NCBI GenBank assembly: GCA_902597695.1
Contig: CACJYH010000027.1
Location: 1-7,157, forward strand
DNA: 7,157 bases
Reading direction: 5' to 3'
Source of the DNA: an uncultured Pelagibacteraceae bacterium
Lineage (GTDB): Bacteria; Pseudomonadota; Alphaproteobacteria; Pelagibacterales; Pelagibacteraceae
Of this stretch, positions 1 to 6,553 are shown piece by piece. The notes under the pieces were generated by a model. It saw nothing but the letters and a program-made list of their open reading frames with translations. It searched no databases and was not told the DNA's origin. How positions within the stretch are numbered: the stretch's first letter is position 1; each line of letters opens with the position of its first letter. The translations under genes were made by a program, and so were the position numbers.

Positions 1-272
1 AAAGAATTAAAAAAAGAGTTGGCGATAATCCATTATATTTATCGATTGATATAGATGTTTTAGATCCAGCTTTTGCCCCAGGAACAGGGACACCAGAAAT
101 CGCAGGAATGACTTCAAGAGAAATGGTCAATGTAATTCGAGGCTTGTCAGGAATGAATTTAATCTCAGCAGATGTAGTTGAGGTGTCTCCCGCATATGAT
201 CATGCTGAGGTGACATCCTTAGCTGCAGCAACAATTGTTTATGAACTTACTAATTTGTTTGCAAAAAAATAA
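1..272 (+). CDS. speB: Agmatinase-type ureohydrolase, C-terminal part
   Basis: This is the C-terminal end of a manganese ureohydrolase (arginase/agmatinase family), read in the frame that starts at base 3; the N-terminal two thirds or so lie outside the window. The visible part begins [18 protein letters not shown] and carries the family signature S-x-D-x-D-x-x-D-P followed by APGTGTPE (bases 42-98). The two aspartates of DID (codons 48-50 and 54-56) are the expected Mn ligands. The later [10 protein letters not shown] segment holds the conserved glutamate near the substrate guanidinium in this family. The tail [17 protein letters not shown] closely follows the agmatinase pattern from memory of E. 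coli SpeB. The enzyme would hydrolyse agmatine to putrescine and urea in the cytosol. Guanidinobutyrase or guanidinopropionase cannot be excluded, because specificity residues lie in the missing part. It is followed 20 bases later by the aldehyde dehydrogenase, so the two are probably cotranscribed. Family is certain; exact substrate is not. Confidence 0.88.
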   Translation, partial: RIKKRVGDNPLYLSIDIDVLDPAFAPGTGTPEIAGMTSREMVNVIRGLSGMNLISADVVEVSPAYDHAEVTSLAAATIVYELTNLFAKK

Positions 273-281
273 GGAAAGGTT

Positions 282-286
282 AGGAG
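282..286 (+). promoter_or_regulatory. Shine-Dalgarno site of the aldehyde dehydrogenase gene
   Basis: AGGAG lies six bases before the ATG at 293, in the 20-base gap after the ureohydrolase stop codon. The spacing is ideal and supports this start. None of the other gene starts visible in the window has a comparable site. Confidence 0.75.
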
Positions 287-292
287 TCTGGT

Positions 293-1726
293 ATGGAAAA
301 TAAAAAAAATTTTTACATCGATGGAAAATGGGTTGCTCCAAAAAGTAAACAAGAAATAAAAGTAATTAATCCTGCTACAGAGGAAAATTGTGCGGTTATT
401 TCTTTAGGTAATAAAGAAGATATTGATTATGCAGTAAGTTCAGCGAAAAAAGCTTATAGCACTTGGGCATTTTCCCCTAAAGAAGAGAGAATAAGATTAT
501 TAGAAAAATTGTACGAAAATTATAAGAAAAGATGGGCAGATATTGCTGCAGCTATTACCACAGAAATGGGAGCTCCCAAAGACTTTGCCACAAAACTACA
601 AGCAGGTACAGGTGCGGCACATCTAAAATCATTTATTAGATATCTTAAAAATTTTGAATTTGAAAAACCTTTAGGTGAGCACGCTCCAAATCAAAGATTA
701 ATTTATGAACCAAAAGGTGTGTGTGCTTTGATTACACCATGGAACTGGCCAATGAACCAAGTTTGTCTTAAAGTTGCACCAGCTTTAGCTTCTGGCTGTA
801 CTATGATTTTAAAACCATCTGAACTTGCTCCTTTATCTTCAATGATTCTTGCAGAATTAATTGATGAAACAAAATTTCCTGCTGGAGTATTCAATTTAGT
901 GAATGGAGATGGTGAAACTACTGGTAATGCACTTACAAGTCATCCTGACGTCAACATGATTTCATTTACTGGCTCTACTCGAGCTGGAGCATTAATTTCA
1001 CAAAATGCTGCTAAAGATTTTAAAAGAGTAAGTCTAGAATTAGGAGGAAAGGGAGCAAATATAATTTTTAAAGATGCTGATCCAGATGCTATTGAAAGAG
1101 GAGCTTTAAGATGTTTCAGAAATTCTGGCCAGTCGTGTAATGCTCCAACTAGAATGCTTGTTGAAAAATCAATGTATAATGAAGCTGTAGAAAGATTAAA
1201 AAAATATACTGAAAATTTTGAAGTTGGTGATCCAAAGAAAGAGGGAGAGCATATTGGTCCTGTTATTTCTGAGATGCAATATAATAAAATTCAAACTTTA
1301 ATTAAAAAGGGTATTGATGAGGGTGCAAAATTAGTTGCAGGAGGTGCTGGTAAACCGGAAGGATTTGAAAAAGGATACTTTGTCAAACCAACAGTTTTTG
1401 TTGATGTTAAAAATGATATGGAAGTTGCAAGAACAGAAATTTTTGGTCCGGTGTTATCAGTAATGCCTTTTGAAAATGAAGAGGAAGCAATTAAAATTGC
1501 TAATGATACTCCTTATGGATTGACTAATTACATTCAAACTCAAGATAAAGAAAAAGTTAAAAGAGTTGCGAGAAAGTTAAGATCAGGAATGGTAGACGTA
1601 AATGGAGCTGGTATTGCTGTAGATGCACCATTTGGAGGTTTTAAACATTCTGGAATAGGTAGAGAAGCTGGTGAACATGGTCTTGAAGAATTTTTAGAAG
1701 TGAAAGCTGTTGGTGGCTGGAATTAA
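293..1726 (+). CDS. NAD(P)-dependent aldehyde dehydrogenase family protein
   Basis: A complete 477-residue cytosolic aldehyde dehydrogenase, the usual length for the ALDH superfamily, oxidising an aldehyde to its carboxylic acid. The active-site set is intact: TPWNWP with catalytic Asn151, the cofactor-binding Lys174 and Glu177 in KPSE, FTGST at 225-229 in the Rossmann fold, ELGGK with general base Glu249, nucleophile Cys282 in NSGQSCNAPTR, and Glu382 in EIFGPV. A glutamate at the position of Glu177 usually favours NAD+ over NADP+. The ATG start is fixed by an AGGAG site six bases upstream and by homology beginning with the FYIDGKWV strand. Substrate cannot be read from sequence. The NSGQSCNAPTR form differs from classic betaine-aldehyde dehydrogenases. 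Position behind an agmatinase-type gene suggests, as inference only, an aldehyde from polyamine or guanidino-compound breakdown such as 4-aminobutyraldehyde or 4-guanidinobutyraldehyde. Its stop overlaps that of the convergent deacetylase gene. Confidence 0.93.
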   Translation: MENKKNFYIDGKWVAPKSKQEIKVINPATEENCAVISLGNKEDIDYAVSSAKKAYSTWAFSPKEERIRLLEKLYENYKKRWADIAAAITTEMGAPKDFATKLQAGTGAAHLKSFIRYLKNFEFEKPLGEHAPNQRLIYEPKGVCALITPWNWPMNQVCLKVAPALASGCTMILKPSELAPLSSMILAELIDETKFPAGVFNLVNGDGETTGNALTSHPDVNMISFTGSTRAGALISQNAAKDFKRVSLELGGKGANIIFKDADPDAIERGALRCFRNSGQSCNAPTRMLVEKSMYNEAVERLKKYTENFEVGDPKKEGEHIGPVISEMQYNKIQTLIKKGIDEGAKLVAGGAGKPEGFEKGYFVKPTVFVDVKNDMEVARTEIFGPVLSVMPFENEEEAIKIANDTPYGLTNYIQTQDKEKVKRVARKLRSGMVDVNGAGIAVDAPFGGFKHSGIGREAGEHGLEEFLEVKAVGGWN

Positions 1727-2914
1727 TTTAAAGTAGATTTTTTTTTAAGACCATCTAAAAATTTTAAACATTTTTTAATTTCATTTAATTCAATAAATTC
1801 ATCAACTTTGTGAGCTTGTTCAATCGAACCAGGGCCACAAACCACAGTACTCATCCCAATTTCCTGAAACAAGCCAGCCTCAGTGCCAAAAGAAACAACC
1901 TCTCTCGAATTGTCCCCAGTTAAACTTGAAACTAACTCACATGCCTCTGAATTTTTAACACGATCAAAACCAGTTACTTCACCTATTATTTTTTTAGTTA
2001 TTTTTGAATTCGGAAATACTTTTCTCATTTCTGGCAATAAAATTTCATTAGCATACTTGTCTATTTCTTGATTTAAAAAAACTCCATCTTCTTTCACCAC
2101 CGGTCTAGTCTCCCATTCTATATAACATTTATCAGCTATCACATTGTGAGCTATGCCACCAAATATTCCGCCTACTTGCAAAGTTGAAAAGGGTGGATCA
2201 AATATTGAGTCTTTAGGAGCTCTTTTTTTTAAGTCCTGTCTTAATTCAATGAGTTTGTTTGCGTAACGTGAAGCAAACTCAACAGCACTAACCCCTTTAT
2301 GTGGCATTGAACTATGACCTGCTAAACCTTCAAAATAAGTTGTATATTCATAGCAACCTTTGTGAGCATCTATAATTTTCATTTTAGTTGGTTCTCCAAT
2401 TATGCATATGCCGTCTTGAATTTTTCTTTTTTTTAACTCCTCAATTAATATGGGTGCTCCAAGACATGCAGTTTCTTCATCAAATGTAAATGAAAAATGG
2501 ATATCTCTATTTAATTCCACTTTTGAATAAATTGGCGCATAAGCTAAAACACATGCAATAAAACCTTTCATATCACATGCACCTCTGCCATAAAGTTTTT
2601 CATCTTTGATTGTGGCTTTAAAAGGATCAGTGCTCCAACTTTTTGAAACTGGAACAGTATCAGTGTGACCGGATAAGATGATCGGTTTTATTCCGTTTGT
2701 TTTTTTTCGCTTTAAATGTTGCAAAAAGATTAACTCTTTTCTTTTCCTCATCAAAAGTTTTAAATGAAGTTGCACCTAACTTTTGAAGGTACTCTTCACA
2801 ATAATTAATTAAATTACTATTATCATCTCCAGAAATTGTTTTGAAACCGATTAAATCAGTCAAAATTTTGATGCAATTTTCGTATAATTTTTCAATATTA
2901 ATTTCTGTACTCAT
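1723..2914 (-). pseudogene. argE: ArgE-like M20 acetylornithine deacetylase, frame-broken at an A8 run
   Basis: Two overlapping minus-strand frames together make one M20 zinc peptidase of about 396 residues, close to the usual ArgE length. The first frame starts at ATG 2914 (MSTEINIEKLYENCIKILTD) and carries homology through NLFATFKA (residue 69), then ends out of frame at 2660. The second is open from 2775 or earlier to 1723 and carries homology from about 2702, resuming with IILSGHTDTVPV. In joined numbering the metal and catalytic residues are all present: His83 and Asp85 (HTD), bridging Asp114 (GRGACDMKG), Glu146/Glu147 (DEET), Glu174 (GEP), His200 in the dimerisation domain (AGHSSMPHKG) and His368 in GPGSIEQAHK, an ArgE-like ending. 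ArgE hydrolyses N-acetylornithine to ornithine and acetate; a related acylamino-acid substrate is possible. Frames join if one A is removed from, or two added to, the run at 2700-2707. Intact catalytic sites imply a very recent mutation, a sequencing or assembly error, or slippage rescue. The start faces csaA across 29 bases. Confidence 0.85.
2700..2707 (-). other. Homopolymer run of eight A (coding strand) at the deacetylase frame break
   Basis: The plus strand reads eight T here, flanked as GTTTG on the left and CGC on the right. Upstream coding (minus strand) enters as GCG AAA AAA AAC; the conserved continuation needs GCG AAA AAA ACA AAC GGA, which requires seven A (or ten). It lies between the last conserved residues of the first frame (NLFATF) and the first of the second (PIILSGHTD), so it is the most likely site of the frame change. 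Three other A8-A9 runs in the same gene (2427-2434, 2223-2230, 1738-1746) are in frame as given. Confidence 0.75.
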
Positions 2915-2943
2915 GAATAATAACTAATATATATACTGAATTT
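2915..2943. promoter_or_regulatory. 29-base divergent intergenic region with overlapping -10-like boxes
   Basis: This is the whole gap between the start codons of the minus-strand deacetylase and the plus-strand csaA, and it is almost pure A/T. On the plus strand TATACT (2932-2937) is a good -10 match; a start about seven bases after it would fall at the csaA ATG (2944). On the minus strand TATATT (2931 down to 2926) is a possible -10 for the deacetylase. No convincing -35 hexamer is seen on either side; those regions would lie inside the opposite coding sequence. No Shine-Dalgarno is visible for either gene. That promoters lie here is inferred from divergent gene orientation; the exact boxes are weakly supported in such A/T-rich sequence. 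Confidence 0.4.
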
Positions 2944-3285
2944 ATGAAAGAACAAATAACATACGATATATTTGATAAAGTTGACATACGAGTAGGGACA
3001 GTAGTTTCTGTAAAAAAAAATGAGAAAGCAAGAAAACCATCTTTGGTGGTAGAAGTTGATTTTGGAAAAGAGATAGGAATTAAACAATCTTCAGCACAAA
3101 TTACCCATTATTACAATGAGGATAATTTAAAAGGTAAACAAGTGATTGGAGTTTGTAATTTTCCTGAAAAAAATATTGCTGGAGTAGTGTCTCAAGTTTT
3201 GATTTTAGGTTCGATTGATAAGGAAGGCAGAGTGATTCTCGTTCATCCATCTCAACCATCAGAAAATGGTCTTCCAATAGCCTAA
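2944..3285 (+). CDS. csaA: CsaA-type tRNA-binding domain protein / secretion chaperone
   Basis: A complete 113-residue stand-alone OB-fold protein of the EMAPII/Arc1p-like tRNA-binding domain family, the full usual length of CsaA (about 110 residues). Diagnostic stretches, matched from memory of Bacillus CsaA, are FDKVDIRVGTV (10-20), EVDFGKEIGIKQSSAQIT (residues 37-54), KQVIGVCNFPEKNIAG and SQVLILG, with the HPSQPSENG tail. CsaA proteins are dimeric, bind tRNA, and in some bacteria act as a chaperone for exported preproteins; the role in this lineage is not established. It is a cytosolic protein without signal or membrane segments. It appears to be the first gene of a four-gene plus-strand run, with the exporter starting two bases after its stop. 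No Shine-Dalgarno is visible, and the start codon may be at or near the transcript end. An in-frame A9 run (3012-3020) near its 5' end reads as Lys-Lys-Asn. Confidence 0.92.
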   Translation: MKEQITYDIFDKVDIRVGTVVSVKKNEKARKPSLVVEVDFGKEIGIKQSSAQITHYYNEDNLKGKQVIGVCNFPEKNIAGVVSQVLILGSIDKEGRVILVHPSQPSENGLPIA

Positions 3286-3287
3286 GT

Positions 3288-3878
3288 ATGCATCCTGAAA
3301 TATTATCAATTTCTTTATTTTGGTTTGTCACAGCTTATACGCCGGGTCCAAATAATGTAGTCGCATCTTACTCTGGATTTAATTTTGGGATAAAAAAAAC
3401 GATCCCTCATATTCTTGGTGTGACTTTAGGTTTTACTTCATTAGTTTTGTTTTTATCGATTGGTTTAATAAATGTTTTTAAATTATTTCCAATCATTCAA
3501 ATAGTTATCAGATATCTTGGGACTTTATTTTTAATATATCTAGCTTATAAAATTGCATTTTCAACCTCTTCAAATGAAACCCAAAAGGAAAACCCTGTAA
3601 AATTTATTGAAACCTTTTTATTTCAATATTTAAATCCTAAAGGCGTCACGGTTGCAATTATTGTTGTCTCTACTTATGTTGAATTAGGTGTAAATTATAT
3701 AAGTTATGCGACTCAAATAGTTGCTCTTGCTTTTCTATTTTCTGTCACAAGTATTACTTTGTGGACATTTGTTGGTAAATTTTTAAGGAAATTTGCGACA
3801 AATGATAAATTTATTAAGTACTTTAATTATGTTATGTCAGGGCTTCTTTTATTAAGCATTGTTACATTTTATATATAA
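3288..3878 (+). CDS. LysE/RhtB family amino-acid exporter
   Basis: A complete 196-residue inner-membrane protein of the LysE/RhtB translocator family, slightly shorter than the usual 200-210 residues. The signature TPGPNN sits at residues 18-23 at the end of the first membrane segment, and the family's second motif QYLNPKG is at 113-119. Hydrophobic stretches suggest six segments at about 4-24, 40-63, 67-90, 117-135, 141-165 and 177-195, with a polar loop at 92-107 (STSSNETQKENP). Members export amino acids such as lysine, arginine, threonine or homoserine, driven by ion gradients; the substrate here cannot be told from sequence. The ATG is two bases after the csaA stop and has no Shine-Dalgarno, so translation probably depends on coupling or on a leader-independent mechanism. 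aconitase begins three bases downstream. The family call is firm; naming a specific paralogue would be a guess. Confidence 0.9.
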   Translation: MHPEILSISLFWFVTAYTPGPNNVVASYSGFNFGIKKTIPHILGVTLGFTSLVLFLSIGLINVFKLFPIIQIVIRYLGTLFLIYLAYKIAFSTSSNETQKENPVKFIETFLFQYLNPKGVTVAIIVVSTYVELGVNYISYATQIVALAFLFSVTSITLWTFVGKFLRKFATNDKFIKYFNYVMSGLLLLSIVTFYI

Positions 3879-3881
3879 AAT

Positions 3882-6551
3882 ATGAAACCAGGTAAAATTA
3901 ACTCATACAAGACGTTATCTGAAATAGAAATTAACAACAAAAAATTCAAATTTTATTCACTAAAAAAAGCAGAGGAAAATGGCTTGGAGGGCATCTCAAA
4001 GTTACCAAAATCTCTTAAAGTTTTGTTAGAAAATTTATTAAGGTATGAAGATGATGTTTCAGTTACAAAAAATCAAATTGAGGCAATTAAAGATTGGCTA
4101 AAATCAAAAAAATCTAAAACAGAAATTGCTTATCGACCTGCGAGAGTGTTACTTCAAGATTATACTGGAATTCCTGCAGTGGCTGACTTGGCGGCTATGA
4201 GAGAAGCTGTGAAAGAAAAAAATAAAGATCCTAATACAATTAATCCACTTTCTGCAGTAGATCTTGTTATTGACCATTCAGTTCAAGTGGATCAGTCTGC
4301 TAAGGCAGATTCATTCGACAAAAATGTTGAAATTGAATTTAATAGAAATGGTGAGAGGTATTCTTTTTTAAAATGGGGTCAGCAAGCATTCAATAACTTT
4401 AGAATAGTTCCTCCTGGAACTGGAATTTGTCATCAAGTTAATTTAGAATATTTATCCAAAGTAGTATGGAGTGAAGAGTTTGAAGGACAAAATTATCTTT
4501 TTCCAGATACATTAGTAGGAACCGATAGTCATACTACCATGGTTAATGGACTTTCAGTTTTAGGATGGGGAGTAGGTGGAATTGAAGCTGAAGCGGGTAT
4601 GTTAGGTCAACCTGTTTCAATGCTTATTCCTGAAGTAATAGGTTTTGAAGTAAAAAATAAAATGCCAGAAGGCACTACTGCAACAGATTTAGTTTTAACA
4701 GTTGTTAAAATGTTAAGAGACAAGGGTGTGGTTGGAAAGTTTGTAGAATTTTATGGTGATGGTTTAAAGAATTTAACTTTAGCGGATCGTGCAACAATTG
4801 CAAATATGGCTCCAGAGTATGGAGCAACTTGTGGATTTTTTCCAATAGATGAAGAAACCTTAAAGTATTTAAAATTTTCCGGAAGGGATGAAATGACAGT
4901 AAAAATAGTTGAGGAATATGCTAAAGCTCAGGGTTTGTGGTCTAGTGAAGATATTGATTTTACTGATACTTTAACTTTAGATATGACCACTATTGTTCCT
5001 ACTATTTCAGGACCAAAAAGACCACAAGATAAAGTTTTATTAACTGATGCTTCAACTAGTTTTAAGAAAAGTTTTTCTGAAGTAACTGGTAAAAAAGATT
5101 TTTCAGTTTCAAAAGTTAAAGACAAAGAATATTCAATTAAAGATGGATCTATTTTAATTGCAGCAATTACATCTTGTACAAATACTTCTAATCCAAACGT
5201 TTTAATCGGAGCGGGACTTTTAGCTAAGAAAGCAGTGGAATTAGGATTAGAGGTAAAACCATGGGTTAAAACTTCATTAGCACCCGGCTCACAAGTTGTT
5301 ACAGACTATTTGGAGAAAGCAGGATTAAATACTTATTTAGATAAACTTGGTTTTCATTTGGTGGGTTATGGTTGCACTACATGTATTGGAAATTCAGGTC
5401 CGTTAGCTGATGAGATTGTCGACTCTATTCAAAAAGAAAATATTTATGCGGTTTCAGTATTGTCTGGTAATAGAAATTTTGAGGGTAGAATTTCACCGCA
5501 TATAAAAGCAAATTATCTCGCTTCACCGCCATTAGTCGTTGCTTATGCTCTTGCTGGTCATATGAATTTTGATTTATATAAAGATAGTTTCGGTAAAGAT
5601 AAAGATGGCAAAGATATTTTTATGAAGGATATTTGGCCATCTAATAAAGAAATTGAAGATGTGTTAAAATCATCTTTAAATCCAGAAATGTTTGTGAAAA
5701 GGTATTCAAATGTTTCTGAGGGACCAAAACAATGGCAACAAATTAAAACAGAAAAAAGTAGTATTTATAATTGGGAAGAAAATTCTACATATGTAAAAAA
5801 ACCACCTTTTTTTGAAAATCTTCCAGATCAACCAGAAGGTTTTAAAAAAATTCATGATGCTCGTCCATTATTAATTTTGGGCGATATGGTAACTACAGAT
5901 CATATCTCTCCTGCAGGTAATATTCAAAAAGAAAGCCCGACAGGAGAATATTTTATGAAACACCAAATTTTACCTAAAGATTATAATTCTTATGGTGCCA
6001 GAAGAGGAAATCACGAAGTCATGATGAGGGGAACATTTGCTAATATCAGAATAAGAAATGAGATGGCGCCTGGTACAGAAGGTGGATTTACAACGCTTTA
6101 CCCAGAAAAAAAGGTGATGCCAATTTATGATGCAGTTGTTGAATACAAAAAAAGAGGAACAGATTTAGTTGTTATAGGTGGAAAAGAATACGGAACTGGC
6201 TCGTCAAGAGATTGGGCAGCGAAAGGAACCAAACTTTTAGGAGTAAAGACTGTAATTGCTGAAAGTTTTGAGAGAATTCATAGATCTAACTTAATTGGGA
6301 TGGGTATTTTACCATTACAATTTATTGATAATATTGATAGGAAAAACTTAAAATTAATTGGCTCAGAATTGATAAGTATAATCAATCTTGAAAATGGAAT
6401 TAATCCTTCAGATAAAGTTAAAATAGAAATTAAGTATGCTTCGGGTGAGATTAAAACGATTCAAGCACTTTGTAGAATAGATACTAAAAATGAGCTAGAG
6501 TATTATAAAAATGGAGGCATATTACAATACGTTCTTCGAAATATGATTTAA
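3882..6551 (+). CDS. acnA: Aconitate hydratase A (aconitase)
   Basis: A complete 889-residue aconitase of the AcnA/IRP1 type, matching the usual length of about 890-905. It interconverts citrate and isocitrate through cis-aconitate in the TCA cycle, using a [4Fe-4S] cluster in the cytosol. The three cluster cysteines are Cys432 (TSCTNTSNP), Cys498 and Cys501 (GCTTCIGNSG). Active-site stretches are also present: DHSVQVD (131-137), GTDSHTTM (213-220), GDMVTTDHISPAGN (667-680), and YGTGSSRDWAAKG (770-782), which contains the catalytic serine and arginine of the swivel domain. Domains 1-3 precede a linker around 600-655 and then domain 4. Order and motifs fit AcnA and not AcnB, whose domain 4 is moved to the N-terminus. 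The ATG lies three bases after the exporter stop, and the YfgM-like gene starts two bases after its own stop. No disruption is seen. Confidence 0.97.
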   Translation: MKPGKINSYKTLSEIEINNKKFKFYSLKKAEENGLEGISKLPKSLKVLLENLLRYEDDVSVTKNQIEAIKDWLKSKKSKTEIAYRPARVLLQDYTGIPAVADLAAMREAVKEKNKDPNTINPLSAVDLVIDHSVQVDQSAKADSFDKNVEIEFNRNGERYSFLKWGQQAFNNFRIVPPGTGICHQVNLEYLSKVVWSEEFEGQNYLFPDTLVGTDSHTTMVNGLSVLGWGVGGIEAEAGMLGQPVSMLIPEVIGFEVKNKMPEGTTATDLVLTVVKMLRDKGVVGKFVEFYGDGLKNLTLADRATIANMAPEYGATCGFFPIDEETLKYLKFSGRDEMTVKIVEEYAKAQGLWSSEDIDFTDTLTLDMTTIVPTISGPKRPQDKVLLTDASTSFKKSFSEVTGKKDFSVSKVKDKEYSIKDGSILIAAITSCTNTSNPNVLIGAGLLAKKAVELGLEVKPWVKTSLAPGSQVVTDYLEKAGLNTYLDKLGFHLVGYGCTTCIGNSGPLADEIVDSIQKENIYAVSVLSGNRNFEGRISPHIKANYLASPPLVVAYALAGHMNFDLYKDSFGKDKDGKDIFMKDIWPSNKEIEDVLKSSLNPEMFVKRYSNVSEGPKQWQQIKTEKSSIYNWEENSTYVKKPPFFENLPDQPEGFKKIHDARPLLILGDMVTTDHISPAGNIQKESPTGEYFMKHQILPKDYNSYGARRGNHEVMMRGTFANIRIRNEMAPGTEGGFTTLYPEKKVMPIYDAVVEYKKRGTDLVVIGGKEYGTGSSRDWAAKGTKLLGVKTVIAESFERIHRSNLIGMGILPLQFIDNIDRKNLKLIGSELISIINLENGINPSDKVKIEIKYASGEIKTIQALCRIDTKNELEYYKNGGILQYVLRNMI

Positions 6552-6553
6552 TT

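Noticed and set aside
703..894. Minus-strand open frame of 63 codons inside the aldehyde dehydrogenase gene
   Set aside because: It lies entirely opposite conserved ALDH sequence including the NWP motif and has no recognisable protein features.
1727..1790. Rho-independent terminator near the T9 run after the aldehyde dehydrogenase stop
   Set aside because: The T run (1738-1746) has no GC-rich stem before it and is the in-frame Lys-Lys-Lys codons of the deacetylase C-terminus.
1883..2071. Plus-strand open frame of 62 codons opposite the deacetylase gene
   Set aside because: It is antisense to conserved M20 peptidase sequence and shows no independent support.
2690..2720. Programmed -1 ribosomal frameshift at the A8 run
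   Set aside because: The needed shift is +1 (or -2); a -1 slip enters the third frame.
1723..2775. Treating the 350-codon minus-strand frame from ATG 2775 as a complete, separate gene
   Set aside because: Its first 23 or so residues are the out-of-frame reading of the conserved N-terminal region, and the missing start of the catalytic domain is present in the overlapping frame from 2914.
3101..3331. Minus-strand open frame of 76 codons opposite csaA and the exporter start
   Set aside because: It overlaps two well-supported genes and resembles no known family.
4928..5125. Minus-strand open frame of 65 codons inside acnA
   Set aside because: It is antisense to aconitase with no signal of its own.
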